DNA of 64,000 nt from the NCBI RefSeq assembly GCF_000716875.1, contig NZ_JNWQ01000001.1, positions 124,001 to 188,000 of the forward strand, in the 5' to 3' direction. The notes under the pieces were generated by a model that had not been told where the DNA came from, searched no databases, and saw only the letters and a program-made list of their open reading frames with translations. The DNA is from Streptomyces novaecaesareae. Lineage in GTDB: Bacteria; Actinomycetota; Actinomycetes; Streptomycetales; Streptomycetaceae. The translations under genes and the position numbers were made by a program. Of this stretch, positions 16,967-25,516 are shown one piece after another. The first letter of the stretch is position 1, and every line of letters starts with the position of its first letter.

Positions 16967-17950
16967 ATGCCAAGCTCAACGCTCCGCCGCAGTGCCCGAA
17001 TCGCCGCGATAGCCGCACTCGCCTGCGCCACCACCGTCGCCACCGCCGGGGTCGCGACCGCAGACGGCCACCATCGCGGGCGCGACGGGGGGCATCACGG
17101 TCACCACGGGCACCATGAGCACCGCACGCACCACCGGAACGTCGTCGACATCGACCTTGAGAAGGGGAAGATCGACGTCCAGGACGAGGCCGAGGGTGGC
17201 CTGGTCACGTTCGAGGTGGAGACCGACGACCCGGCCGGCCGTCAGATCCAGCTGATCCGTCCGCACGAGGGAGTCTCGAAGGCCACCCTGTTCGCGGACC
17301 TGACCAAGGCCGTCAGCCAGACCCCGGCGACCGCGGCCCAGGGCATCAAGGCCGTCACGGAAGCGGCCGATGCGCTGGGCGGCGCCTTCGTCGCGCCGGA
17401 CGTCCCGGTGCGGTTCACCGAGGAGGTCGACCCCGGGGAGGTGCTGGTGCTGGACTTCGGCGCCTTCCTCAAGGACCCGGCGCACCCGCTCTTCGCCACG
17501 ATCGAGTTCGAGGGCCACAACGGGCGCCACCGGCACCACCGGCACGACCGGCACCACCACGGGTCCGAGGAGCACGGCACCGTCATCCTGGAGGAGACGT
17601 CGGCCGGGCCCCGGTTCGACGTCGAGGACGTGGACGACGCGGACGCCCCCATCGTGGTGCGCAACGAGGCGGACGAACTGCACGAGATGGTGGTCCAGCC
17701 CGTGAAGCCGGGCACCACCGACGCGGACATCAAGGCGTTCTTCGATGCCACCGCCAAGGGTCAGCACCCGGCCCCGCCGTTCACCGGTCTGCCGTCCGGC
17801 CTCGGCGCGATCTCCCCGGGCGACACCGCGACGTTCGAGGCGAAGCACCTTCAGCCCGGTACCTACGTCCTGCTCTGCTTCATCCCCGACGACAAGACCG
17901 GCGTCCCGCACGCCTTCCTGGGGATGCACGAGGTGGTCGAGCTGCACTGA
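16967..17950 (+). CDS. secreted histidine-rich cupredoxin-like protein
   Basis: The protein has 327 residues; ATG 16967 follows GAAAGGACATCC. A signal peptide (about residues 1-33, ending ATAGVATADG) is followed by a His-rich stretch (residues ~34-57, many HH and HGH). A second His-rich loop lies near residues 184-203. The C-terminal half looks like a cupredoxin: NEADELHEMVV carries the usual first His, and CFIPDDKTGVPHAFLGM places Cys, His and Met as in type 1 copper sites. A secreted copper-binding role is likely but inferred. Standalone gene followed by its own hairpin terminator. Confidence 0.85.
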   Translation: MPSSTLRRSARIAAIAALACATTVATAGVATADGHHRGRDGGHHGHHGHHEHRTHHRNVVDIDLEKGKIDVQDEAEGGLVTFEVETDDPAGRQIQLIRPHEGVSKATLFADLTKAVSQTPATAAQGIKAVTEAADALGGAFVAPDVPVRFTEEVDPGEVLVLDFGAFLKDPAHPLFATIEFEGHNGRHRHHRHDRHHHGSEEHGTVILEETSAGPRFDVEDVDDADAPIVVRNEADELHEMVVQPVKPGTTDADIKAFFDATAKGQHPAPPFTGLPSGLGAISPGDTATFEAKHLQPGTYVLLCFIPDDKTGVPHAFLGMHEVVELH

Positions 17951-17957
17951 CCGGTCG

Positions 17958-17993
17958 GGTGGCGCCGCCTCCGGAACCGGAGGCGGCGCCACC
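17958..17993 (+). terminator. 17-bp hairpin terminator
   Basis: Perfect arms GGTGGCGCCGCCTCCGG (17958-17974) and CCGGAGGCGGCGCCACC (17977-17993) lie 7 bases after the cupredoxin-like gene. Confidence 0.8.
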
Positions 17994-18070
17994 GTGTCGG
18001 CGTCCAGCACGTCAACTACCCGTTGGTAGCAGTGCGGAGTGGTTGTCGGATCATCCCTCCTGTGGAAGAA

Positions 18071-18090
18071 CTGAGTTGACGTCGACTCAG
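18071..18090. promoter_or_regulatory. 20-bp palindrome overlapping the ggt ribosome site
   Basis: CTGAGTTGACGTCGACTCAG is a palindrome with two mismatched positions, ending in the AG that begins the AGGAGGAA ribosome site of ggt. It may be an operator or an mRNA hairpin that occludes translation. A second small inverted repeat, CTACC-CGTT-GGTAG, lies at 18016-18029. Confidence 0.55.
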
Positions 18091-18100
18091 GAGGAATCGG

Positions 18101-19891
18101 ATGAGGGCGCTCACCCGCCTGGTGCCACCACTGCTGCTCACCACCGCGCTGGTCTGGTCCACCGCGCTGCCCGCCGGGGCCGCGGCCCCGCCGCCGAAGG
18201 CACCCGAGGCGGTGGGCTGGGGCGGCGCGGTGGCCACCGTCGATCCCGACGCCACCGCCGCCGGGATCGAGGTCCTGCGCAAGGGCGGCAACGCGGTGGA
18301 CGCGGCGGTCGCCGCCGCGGCGGCCCTCGGGGTCACCGAGCCGTACTCCTCCGGCATCGGCGGCGGCGGGTACTTCGTCTACTACGACCACGCCACCGGC
18401 CGGGTGCACACCCTCGACGGCCGCGAGACGGCCGGCCGCAGCGCCGACAGCGGACTGTTCCTGGAGGACGGCAAACCGCTGGCCTTCGCCGACGCCGTCA
18501 CCAGCGGCCTGTCCGTCGGCGTCCCCGGCACCCCGGCCACCTGGGACGCCGCGCTGCGCAGATGGGGCACCCGCTCGCTCGCCCGGAACCTCGAACCCGC
18601 CGAGCGGATCGCCGACAACGGCTTCGTCGTGGACGAGACCTTCCGCGGCCAGACCGCCGACAACCAGGCCAGGTTCAAGGACTTCCCGGCCACCGCCAAG
18701 CTCTACCTGCCCGGCGGCAAGCCCCCCGAGGTCGGCACCGTCCTGCGCAACCCCGACCTCGCCGCCACCTACCGGCTGCTCGCCAAGGACGGCGTCAAGG
18801 CCTTCTACCAGGGGCAGTTGGCCCAGGACCTCGTCAACACCCTGCAACACCCGCCGGTCGACCCGGCCTCCGGCCGCAACGCCCGCCCCGGCAGGGTCGA
18901 CACCGCCGACCTCGCCGCCTACGCGGTGCGCGACCAGGCGCCCACCCACGTCGCCCACGGCGACTACGACGTCTACTCGATGGCCCCCTCCAGCTCCGGC
19001 GGCACCACCGTCGGCGAGGCGCTCAACATCCTGGAGGACGGCGGCGACGTCTCGACCTACAGCGGCACGCAGTACTACCACCACTTCCTGGAGGCCTCCC
19101 GGATCTCCTTCGCCGACCGCAACCGCTGGGTCGGCGACCCGGCGGCCGTCGACGTCCCCACCAGGCAGCTGCTCTCCGAGCGCTACGCCGCCTCCCGGGC
19201 CTGCCTGATCAGCCCCGACCACGCCCTCAGCAGCCCGCTCGCCCCCGGCGACCCGCGCCACCCGGCCGACTGCGCCGACACCGGCCAGGCCGTCGCCGAG
19301 CCCTACGAGGGCCCCAACACCACCCACCTGACGGTCGCCGACCGCTGGGGCAACATCGTCTCCTACACGCTCACCATCGAGCAGACCGGCGGCAGCGGCA
19401 TCACCGTCCCCGGCCGGGGCTTCCTGCTCAACAACGAGCTGACCGACTTCGACTTCGCCCCGCTCGCCCCCGGCGTCCCCGACCCCAACCTGCCCGGCCC
19501 GGGCAAGCGCCCGCGCTCCTCGATGTCCCCGACCGTCGTGCTGCGCGACGGCGAGCCGTTCCTGGCCACCGGCAGCCCGGGCGGCGCGACCATCATCACC
19601 ACCACCCTCCAGGTGCTGCTCGGACGGCTCGACCGGGGCCTGAGCCTGGAGCAGGCGATCGCGGCGCCGCGCGCCAGCCAGCGCAACACCGCCGCGACCC
19701 AGGCCGAGCCCGCCTTCCTGGCACTGCCCGAGCGGGCCGGGCTGGCGGCGCTCGGGCACGCGTTCAGCCCGGTGGCCGAGATCGGCGCCGCCACGGGCGT
19801 CGAGCGGCTGCCGGACGGGCGCTGGGTGGCCGCCGCCGAACCGGTGCGGCGCGGCGGCGGCTCGGCGGCGGTGGTCCGGCCGGCCCGCTGA
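18101..19891 (+). CDS. ggt: secreted gamma-glutamyltransferase
   Basis: The protein has 596 residues; ATG 18101 follows CAGGAGGAATCGG. It cleaves or transfers the gamma-glutamyl group of glutathione-type peptides outside the cell. A signal peptide covers about residues 1-28 (ending PAGAAA). The Ntn-hydrolase autocleavage site is visible at EGPNTTHLTV, making Thr407 the N-terminal nucleophile of the small subunit, and GSPGGATIITT matches the oxyanion/substrate loop. Length matches the family. The stop codon lies in an 18-bp tandem duplication. Confidence 0.95.
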   Translation: MRALTRLVPPLLLTTALVWSTALPAGAAAPPPKAPEAVGWGGAVATVDPDATAAGIEVLRKGGNAVDAAVAAAAALGVTEPYSSGIGGGGYFVYYDHATGRVHTLDGRETAGRSADSGLFLEDGKPLAFADAVTSGLSVGVPGTPATWDAALRRWGTRSLARNLEPAERIADNGFVVDETFRGQTADNQARFKDFPATAKLYLPGGKPPEVGTVLRNPDLAATYRLLAKDGVKAFYQGQLAQDLVNTLQHPPVDPASGRNARPGRVDTADLAAYAVRDQAPTHVAHGDYDVYSMAPSSSGGTTVGEALNILEDGGDVSTYSGTQYYHHFLEASRISFADRNRWVGDPAAVDVPTRQLLSERYAASRACLISPDHALSSPLAPGDPRHPADCADTGQAVAEPYEGPNTTHLTVADRWGNIVSYTLTIEQTGGSGITVPGRGFLLNNELTDFDFAPLAPGVPDPNLPGPGKRPRSSMSPTVVLRDGEPFLATGSPGGATIITTTLQVLLGRLDRGLSLEQAIAAPRASQRNTAATQAEPAFLALPERAGLAALGHAFSPVAEIGAATGVERLPDGRWVAAAEPVRRGGGSAAVVRPAR

Positions 19892-19919
19892 CGTCGGCGG
19901 GCGCGCTGACGTCGGCCGG
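19886..19919 (+). repeat. tandem duplication spanning the ggt stop codon
   Basis: CGCTGACGTCGGCGGG (19886-19901) is repeated as CGCTGACGTCGGCCGG (19904-19919), period 18, one mismatch. The first copy contains the ggt stop codon at 19889-19891. Confidence 0.8.
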
Positions 19920-20060
19920 CGGCGGCCGGGCGCCGGGGCCGTCCGGATTGTCAGTGCCGGGCGGTATGTTCGGGGTGGGCCTTCCCCGCGAGGGGCGGCC
20001 CGCCCCGTCCGTACCCGTCCGTACCCCGTCCGTACCGAACCACCGGGAAGGCCGCCCGCC

Positions 20061-20864
20061 GTGACCGTCCGCATCGCCACCTGGAACATCAACTCCGTCA
20101 CCGCGCGGCTGCCCAAGCTCCTGGAGTGGCTGGAGAGCGCCAAGCCCGACGTGCTCTGCCTCCAGGAGCTCAAGTGCGCGGCCGACGCCTTCCCGTACGA
20201 CGAGGTCCGCGAGCTCGGCTACGAGACGGCCGCGCACGGCACCGGCCGCTGGAACGGCGTCGCCATCGTCTCCCGGCTCGGCCTGGAGGACGTCGTGCGC
20301 GACCTGCCGGGCCAGCCCGGCTACCTCGCCGACGGCGCCCTGCTGCCCGACGTCGAGCCGCGGGCCATCGCCGCCACCTGCGGCCCGGTCCGGGTCTGGT
20401 CGGTCTACGTGCCCAACGGCCGCGAGGTCGGCCACGCGCACTACCACTACAAGCTGGAGTGGCTGGAGGCGCTGCGCAAGGCCTCCGTCGAGGACGCCGC
20501 CGGCTCCCGCCCGTTCGCCGTCCTCGGGGACTTCAACATCGCCCCCTCCGACGAGGACGTCTTCGACGTCGCCGCCTTCGAGGGCCTGACGCATGTCACC
20601 CCGGTCGAGCGCGCCGCGCTGGAGGCCCTCGGCGAGATCGGCCTGCACGACGTGGTGCCGCGTCCGCTCAAGTACGACCGCCCCTACACCTACTGGGACT
20701 ACCGCCAGCTGGCCTTCCCCAAGAACCGGGGCATGCGGATCGACCTCACCTACGCCAACAAGGCCTTCGCGGACGCCGTCACCGACAGCTACGTCGACCG
20801 CGAGGCCCGCAAGGGCAAGGGCACCTCGGACCACGCGCCGGTCGTGGTGGACCTCGACCTGTGA
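20061..20864 (+). CDS. xthA: exodeoxyribonuclease III (AP endonuclease family)
   Basis: The protein has 267 residues from GTG 20061 with GGGAAGGCC upstream. It removes 3' blocking groups and cuts abasic sites in base-excision repair. All family motifs are present: IATWNINSVTARL, LQELKC, the catalytic GDFNIAPSDEDVFD, YTYWDYR, RIDLTYA and the terminal SDHAPVVVDL. No membrane or signal segment. It stands alone, 169 bases after ggt. Confidence 0.95.
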   Translation: MTVRIATWNINSVTARLPKLLEWLESAKPDVLCLQELKCAADAFPYDEVRELGYETAAHGTGRWNGVAIVSRLGLEDVVRDLPGQPGYLADGALLPDVEPRAIAATCGPVRVWSVYVPNGREVGHAHYHYKLEWLEALRKASVEDAAGSRPFAVLGDFNIAPSDEDVFDVAAFEGLTHVTPVERAALEALGEIGLHDVVPRPLKYDRPYTYWDYRQLAFPKNRGMRIDLTYANKAFADAVTDSYVDREARKGKGTSDHAPVVVDLDL

Positions 20865-21040
20865 GCCACGCCGCAGGTCATGCGGCACCTCACGCCGGGT
20901 AGCGGGCCGTAACTCGAACGGTCCTGAGCGCTGGCTGAGCACGGGGCGCGTACCTAGCGTCGGTGAGTGACCGGGTGCAGTTGATCGACCACGTGGACAT
21001 GGAGTCCCCGGCTGCGCCCGAGAATCCCGGAGGTTCCGGC

Positions 21041-21628
21041 ATGCGCCCCATGCGTACGGCCGCCGCCGCTCTGATCGGCGCGACGGCGCTGACCGGTCTG
21101 ACGGCCCCCCTCGCTTCCGCCAGGGACGGCGCGGCCTCGGTCAGCCCGTCCCAGGCCGCACCGGGCCAGACCGTGACGGTCACGGTCTCCTGCGAGAAGT
21201 CCGACAAGCCCGAAGCCAAGACCATCACCGCCCGCTCCGCCGCCTTCGAGGGCGGCCCGGCGACCCTCACCCTGGGCTCCGACGGCAAGCACACCGGTTC
21301 CGCCCGGCTGGCCTCCCAGCACGCCGGGGACAGCAAGGTCGACGGCACCTGCCCGGACGGCGGCGCCTTCTCCACCAGCGTGACGGTCACCACCGTCACG
21401 GCCACCACCCCCGAGAAGGGCCTCGGCGACTGGGGCCAGGCGGCGGGGGAGTGGGCCGGTTCGCTCGGGCAGTCCGGTGCCGGCAGCCAGCAGGTCGCCC
21501 CGCACGGCTCGGTGAAGACCGGCCTCGGCGGCTCGGTCGCGGCGAACCCGGCGGAGCTGGCCGGGGGCCTCGCCCTGGTCGCAGGCGGTGTCGGCGGCTT
21601 CTGGCTGCTGCGCAGGCGCGGTGCCTGA
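21041..21628 (+). CDS. secreted wall- or membrane-anchored protein of unknown function
   Basis: The protein has 195 residues; ATG 21041 is preceded by GGAGGTTCC, so the in-frame GTG at 20963 is not used. A signal peptide covers about residues 1-28 (ending PLASARDG). A beta-rich domain with two Cys (VSCEKSDK and DGTCPDG, possibly a disulfide) precedes a Gly/Ser/Gln linker and a C-terminal hydrophobic segment ending LLRRRGA. No LPXTG motif is seen, so anchoring would be by the membrane segment. Found as a single gene; function unknown. Confidence 0.8.
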   Translation: MRPMRTAAAALIGATALTGLTAPLASARDGAASVSPSQAAPGQTVTVTVSCEKSDKPEAKTITARSAAFEGGPATLTLGSDGKHTGSARLASQHAGDSKVDGTCPDGGAFSTSVTVTTVTATTPEKGLGDWGQAAGEWAGSLGQSGAGSQQVAPHGSVKTGLGGSVAANPAELAGGLALVAGGVGGFWLLRRRGA

Positions 21629-21670
21629 AGGTTTCGCCGCTGCCCGCCCCCGCCCCCGCCCCTGTGCCGA

Positions 21671-21705
21671 CCGCGCCACCGCCCCTGACGGGACCGGTGG
21701 CGCGG
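21671..21705. terminator. hairpin between convergent genes
   Basis: Arms CCGCGCCACCG (21671-21681) and CGGTGGCGCGG (21695-21705) form an 11-bp stem with a 13-base loop between the secreted protein and the convergent YhhN gene. Confidence 0.65.
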
Positions 21706-21709
21706 CGGC

Positions 21710-21733
21710 GTGTCAGACCGTCGTGTCAGACCG
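21710..21733 (-). repeat. tandem duplication spanning the YhhN stop codon
   Basis: GTGTCAGACCG occurs at 21710-21720 and 21723-21733 (period 13). The second copy contains the stop codon (21726-21728) of the minus-strand gene. Confidence 0.75.
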
Positions 21734-22493
21734 GCCGGGGCTCCAGGCCCTGCGGGCGCTCCGCCCGCGCGAGGCCGTCCGCCCGCGCGAGCCCGTCCTC
21801 CCGTGCGAGCCCGTTCTCGTGCGCCAGGATGCCGTCGGCCAGCAGGTACTGGGCCAGCACGTAGGTCGCCATGATCCAGAACTGATGCCCCGGCAGCTCC
21901 CGCCACTTCGCCAGCTTGGTGGCGATCAACGTGTCGGAGAGCAGGAACAGCGCCCCGCCCAGCCCGGTCCGCCAGCCCAGCCCGGCCGAGGTGACGGCCG
22001 TCGAGGTGAGCAGCAGGCTGTAGCCGGCCACCGGGATCCGCAGGTCCCCGAGGTCCGGCCAGAGCTGACCGACCAGGCCGACCCAGGCCGTCGCGTACGC
22101 GGCCGCGACCACCAGGGCGCGGCGGCGGTCGGTGAGCGCGCCGCGCTGGACGAACATCGTCACGTAGCAGATGTGCGCCGCCGCGAAGGAGCCCATGCCC
22201 GCGAGGAACGCCGGGTCGTTCTTCAGTTGGAGCAGCACGTCCCCGCCCGCGCTCAGCAGCAGCGCCGGTGCCAGCAGCTTCGGCGCCTCCCGCTCGGCCG
22301 TCCTGGCCGCCGCCACACTGTGCGCGGCCAGCAGCGGCATCAGGGCCGGCTTGGTGGCGTTCTGCAGCACCGACGCGCCGGACAGGATCGAGCCCAGGTG
22401 CGCCACCGAGGTCGCCGCGAAGCCGCCCAGCAGGCCGGAGGCCGAACGCAGGCGCGCACCGAGGACGGCACGGGTGGTCGTACGGATGCTCAT
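21726..22493 (-). CDS. YhhN-family membrane protein (lysoplasmalogenase-like)
   Basis: The protein has 255 residues and about eight hydrophobic segments. The YhhN/TMEM86 family includes enzymes that hydrolyse the vinyl ether bond of lysoplasmalogen. Family-like features are KPALMPLLAA near the start, LLLSAGGDVLLQL, AAHICYVTMF and GALFLLSDTLIA, in the expected order with the conserved acidic residues GD and SD. The C-terminal tail has a short degenerate repeat (ENGLAREDGLARADGLARAE) not expected in the family. Whether the substrate is a lysoplasmalogen in this organism is unknown. Confidence 0.85.
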   Translation of the reverse strand: MSIRTTTRAVLGARLRSASGLLGGFAATSVAHLGSILSGASVLQNATKPALMPLLAAHSVAAARTAEREAPKLLAPALLLSAGGDVLLQLKNDPAFLAGMGSFAAAHICYVTMFVQRGALTDRRRALVVAAAYATAWVGLVGQLWPDLGDLRIPVAGYSLLLTSTAVTSAGLGWRTGLGGALFLLSDTLIATKLAKWRELPGHQFWIMATYVLAQYLLADGILAHENGLAREDGLARADGLARAERPQGLEPRPV

Positions 22494-22784
22494 GCGGCCT
22501 CCGGGGGTCGGGCGGTAGGGGGATCCGCACCGACCCTAAGGGAGCCGGCCGTGCGGCGGAAGGACAGGTTACCGGTGCGTAACCCGGGCGGGGACCGGCG
22601 GATGACGTGGCGGATGACGTGGCGGCGGGGGAGCGGCGGGCCGCGAGCGGCCGACGGGGCGGAGTGAGGGACGGGGTGAGGAACGGAGGGCGACCGGCCG
22701 GTTCGAGGGCACTTGCGGAGACTTTCGCGGGAGCCCGGTTGCTGCCACCGGGTGACCCGGGCACCGTCTAGTCTGGATCCCGAC

Positions 22785-24611
22785 ATGGATCAGCAGGACT
22801 ACGCGGTCGGCGCCACCCGGGTGGCCGTCGGCAGGCCGGACGGACGCACGGGCGGGGCAGGACGGGGAACCGTCCACCCCTTCCTCGCCGTACGCGAAGC
22901 CGTGCGGGAAGCCGCGCGCGAGGCCGTCGGTGAGGCTGTCGGCGAGGCCGCGTACGAGGGGGAGCCCGCCGCTGACGTGCTGCCTGGGACAGCCCCCGTG
23001 GACGGTGCTGACGACCCGCAGGCCGCCGCTGCCGCCTCCGCCGGTGCAGTCGCCGGTGCCGCCCTCTCGCCCGATCCGGGACTGCTGCGGCTGGCCCAGT
23101 GGTTCGCCGCCGCCACCCCCGGCACCGCCGACGACCTCTGCGCCGCCTCCTTCGGCCTCTACCCCGCCCGCCACTTCGGCGCCTGCGCCGCGCCCGCCGA
23201 CCCCGACGTCAGCTGGTGGCACGGCCCCACCGCCCACGCCGCCGCCTCCCTGCGCTCCCGCGAGGGCCGCACCGAGGGCGGCCTGCGCCGCGCCCGCCGC
23301 GACGCAGCCGCCCTGCCCGTCGTCCGGTCAGGCGCCAAGCCGGGCAGGCCCGGCCGCCACCGCAAGCCCGAGCTCAACCGGGTGATGCCGGAGGCGCCGG
23401 CGGACACCTGCCCACCGCCGGCCCCGGTCACGCAGGATCGTTCCGGCGAGGAACTCCCCGCCGCCGAACGCCGGATCGCCGCCCGGCTGCTGCTCGCCCA
23501 CCCGCTGGTCACCGCCTCCGGCCCGCACGCCGACGGCTTCCCGCTGATCCGCCGTCACCGCGACTGGCTCGCCGAACGCTTCGACACCCTGCTCGGCTAC
23601 CGCCTCGACGTCGGCCCGTGGCACGCCCGGCTCTGCAAGGCCGGCCTCGGCCCCGGCGCCGCCCGCCGCCTCGAACACCCCGCCACCGGAGCCCCGTTCA
23701 CCCCGGGCGGCTACGCCCAACTCGCGCTCGCACTGGCGTTCCTGGTCGACGCCCCGGAGCAACTGGGGTACCGGCAGCTGCTCGACGCGATGCGCGCCGC
23801 CGCGCCCGAGCCGGTTGCCGAGCCGGACCGCCCTGCCGGTCTCGCCGATTCCGCCGAATCTGCCGACCTCGACATGGCGCTCGCCGCGCTGGCCGGGTGG
23901 CAGGTGCTCGGGGACCTGCCGTCCGAGGCCGCCGCCGACACCTTCGTCCTGACCGTGGACCGCGAACTCGCCCGTGCCGTCCCGATCGGCCCGCCCGCCC
24001 TCGCCGACGACGCCGCCGATCTCATCCGCCTCGCCGCCGCGGCCGAACCCGCCACCGCCGTACGCCGCCTGCTCGCCGAGACGCCTGCCGTCCTCGACGC
24101 CGACCTCCCCGAGGACCGCCGCGCCTGGCTGCACGAGCACCGGCTCAGCGGCCCGGCCGCGCTCGCCGAGTTCCTCGGCCTGGAGGCCGAGCTGCGTGCC
24201 GAGGGCGTCGCCCTGCTCGACCCGGCGGCCGAACTCACCGACCTCGCCCTCCCCGGCGTCGGCACCCTCGCCCAGGCCGCCCTGCTGCTGGTCGAGCGGC
24301 TGGTCGAGGAGGTCCGCCCGCTGCCCGGGGAGAGCAGCGAGGGCGACGTCCCGATCCCGGACGCGCTGATAGACGGCGTCCTCGGCGACATCGCCGACGA
24401 CTACGGCCTCCCGGCCCGCTACCTCTCCGACCGCACGGCCCTGCGCCGCGACGCCCTGGACCTCCTCCTCCGCCTCGGCCTGATCACCCCCACCCCCCAG
24501 CCCAAGCGCCCCCCGACCTGGCACCTCCGCCCGCACGCCGCACGCTTCGCCCCAGCCCCCGACCTCGAACCCACCCCGGGCACCGGCCGCCACTCCCGCC
24601 GCGAGCCATAG
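22785..24611 (+). CDS. DUF2398/TIGR02678 (JetB-like) protein with an N-terminal DUF2397 (JetA-like) remnant
   Basis: The protein has 608 residues from ATG 22785; a later start near 23383 is possible. Residues ~224-590 resemble TIGR02678/DUF2398, the JetB subunit of Wadjet plasmid-defence systems: ERRIAARLLLAHPLVTA, RHRDWLAERFDTLLGYRLDV, then PFTPGGYAQLALALAFL. Residues ~94-190 resemble the C-terminal part of TIGR02677/DUF2397 (JetA): LRLAQWFAAATPG, AASFGLYPARHFG, SWWHGP and SLRSREGR. The first ~90 residues are low complexity (AVREAVREAAREAVGEAVGEA). No JetC or JetD gene is near. It could be a decayed Wadjet locus or a repurposed orphan. Family calls are by pattern memory. Confidence 0.7.
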   Translation: MDQQDYAVGATRVAVGRPDGRTGGAGRGTVHPFLAVREAVREAAREAVGEAVGEAAYEGEPAADVLPGTAPVDGADDPQAAAAASAGAVAGAALSPDPGLLRLAQWFAAATPGTADDLCAASFGLYPARHFGACAAPADPDVSWWHGPTAHAAASLRSREGRTEGGLRRARRDAAALPVVRSGAKPGRPGRHRKPELNRVMPEAPADTCPPPAPVTQDRSGEELPAAERRIAARLLLAHPLVTASGPHADGFPLIRRHRDWLAERFDTLLGYRLDVGPWHARLCKAGLGPGAARRLEHPATGAPFTPGGYAQLALALAFLVDAPEQLGYRQLLDAMRAAAPEPVAEPDRPAGLADSAESADLDMALAALAGWQVLGDLPSEAAADTFVLTVDRELARAVPIGPPALADDAADLIRLAAAAEPATAVRRLLAETPAVLDADLPEDRRAWLHEHRLSGPAALAEFLGLEAELRAEGVALLDPAAELTDLALPGVGTLAQAALLLVERLVEEVRPLPGESSEGDVPIPDALIDGVLGDIADDYGLPARYLSDRTALRRDALDLLLRLGLITPTPQPKRPPTWHLRPHAARFAPAPDLEPTPGTGRHSRREP

Positions 24612-24788
24612 CGCCGGTCTTGGTCCCACCCCCGCCGGCCCCCGCACCGAGCAGCGGGCGTAGCTGCGGGGCAGGGGGCGCCCCGTCCGTTCGGTGGGCG
24701 GTCCGCCGTCGTGGGGGTGGGAAAGCAGAAGCACCGCTCCCGTCGTGCGGGGTGGCGGTGCTGGGAGGGTGGGCTGTGCGGTCGGCGG

Positions 24789-24968
24789 CTACTTGCTGGC
24801 GGTGGCGCTGACGACGGGGCCGTGTTCGACGGTTTCCACCGTGGCGCCGACGCCGAGGGTGCCGAGGGCGATGGAGGCGAGGACGGCGGTGCACGCGAGG
24901 AGGCGGCGGTGCCGCTGGGGGAGCGGGAAGCGCGGTTCCTGGTAGGGCGCCTGAGGGCTGGCGTTCAT
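24789..24968 (-). CDS. small membrane or secreted peptide
   Basis: This 59-codon frame runs from ATG 24968 to TAG 24789 with typical high third-position GC. Residues 1-21 are Pro/Arg rich (PLPQRHRRLL near the end), then a hydrophobic segment ACTAVLASIALGTLGVGATV, then a short tail ending VVSATASK. It could be a secreted peptide or single-pass membrane protein. No strong ribosome site is visible, so the call is moderate. It lies 133 bases from the MerR gene on the same strand. Function unknown. Confidence 0.45.
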   Translation of the reverse strand: MNASPQAPYQEPRFPLPQRHRRLLACTAVLASIALGTLGVGATVETVEHGPVVSATASK

Positions 24969-25101
24969 GACAGGGAGGCTTCCAGGGCGGCGTGAACGGT
25001 CGGTACGCGCGGGTGAAGTCCGGACGGGGCTTGGGCGTCGGTTGGCCGCGTACGCCCCACCCGTCGTGAGCGGGGCGTATGTGCTGGTCTACGTCCCCCC
25101 G

Positions 25102-25473
25102 TCAGGCCGCCTGCTCCTCGCCCGGGTCGTGCGCGGTGGCGAGGTAGCGGGAGAGCGCCCGGCGGCTGCGGGTGAGGTCGTCGATCCGGGCGTCCAGGTC
25201 GGCGAGTTCGCCGCGCAGGGTGGCGAGCAGGTTCGGGCAGGCCTCCAGGACCGGGACGGGGCCGGTGGCGCAGGGCAGCAGTTCGGCGATGACGCGGGTG
25301 GTCAGGCCGGCCGCGAGCAGGCTGCGGATCTGCCACACCCGTACGGTGTCCTGCTCGCCGTACTCGCGGTAGCCGGCCGTCGTCCGGGCGGGCCGGAGCA
25401 GGCCCTGCTCCTCGTAGTAGCGGAGCAGGCGGGCGGACACCCCGGTCACGCGGGCGAGTTCTCCGATGCGCAT
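25102..25473 (-). CDS. MerR-family transcriptional regulator
   Basis: The protein has 123 residues. The N-terminal winged helix is classic: MRIGELARVTGVSARLLRYYEEQGLL followed by GYREYGEQDTVRVWQIRSLLAAGL. The C-terminal coiled coil (LRGELADLDARIDDLTRSRRAL) gives the dimer. Single Cys residues at PCATGP and EACPN do not form a recognised metal-binding set, so a small-molecule or unknown signal is likelier than mercury. It follows a hydrolase gene by 43 bases on the same strand and may be cotranscribed with it. Confidence 0.92.
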   Translation of the reverse strand: MRIGELARVTGVSARLLRYYEEQGLLRPARTTAGYREYGEQDTVRVWQIRSLLAAGLTTRVIAELLPCATGPVPVLEACPNLLATLRGELADLDARIDDLTRSRRALSRYLATAHDPGEEQAA

Positions 25474-25516
25474 GATCGGGCGAACGCCGCCGCGGGCCGG
25501 GGTGTTCCCGTGCCGG

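Noticed and set aside
16976..20173. A 1065-codon minus-strand frame over the cupredoxin-like and ggt genes
   Set aside because: No family motifs and strongly biased Gly/Val composition; both plus-strand genes in the region have clear signal peptides and catalytic motifs.
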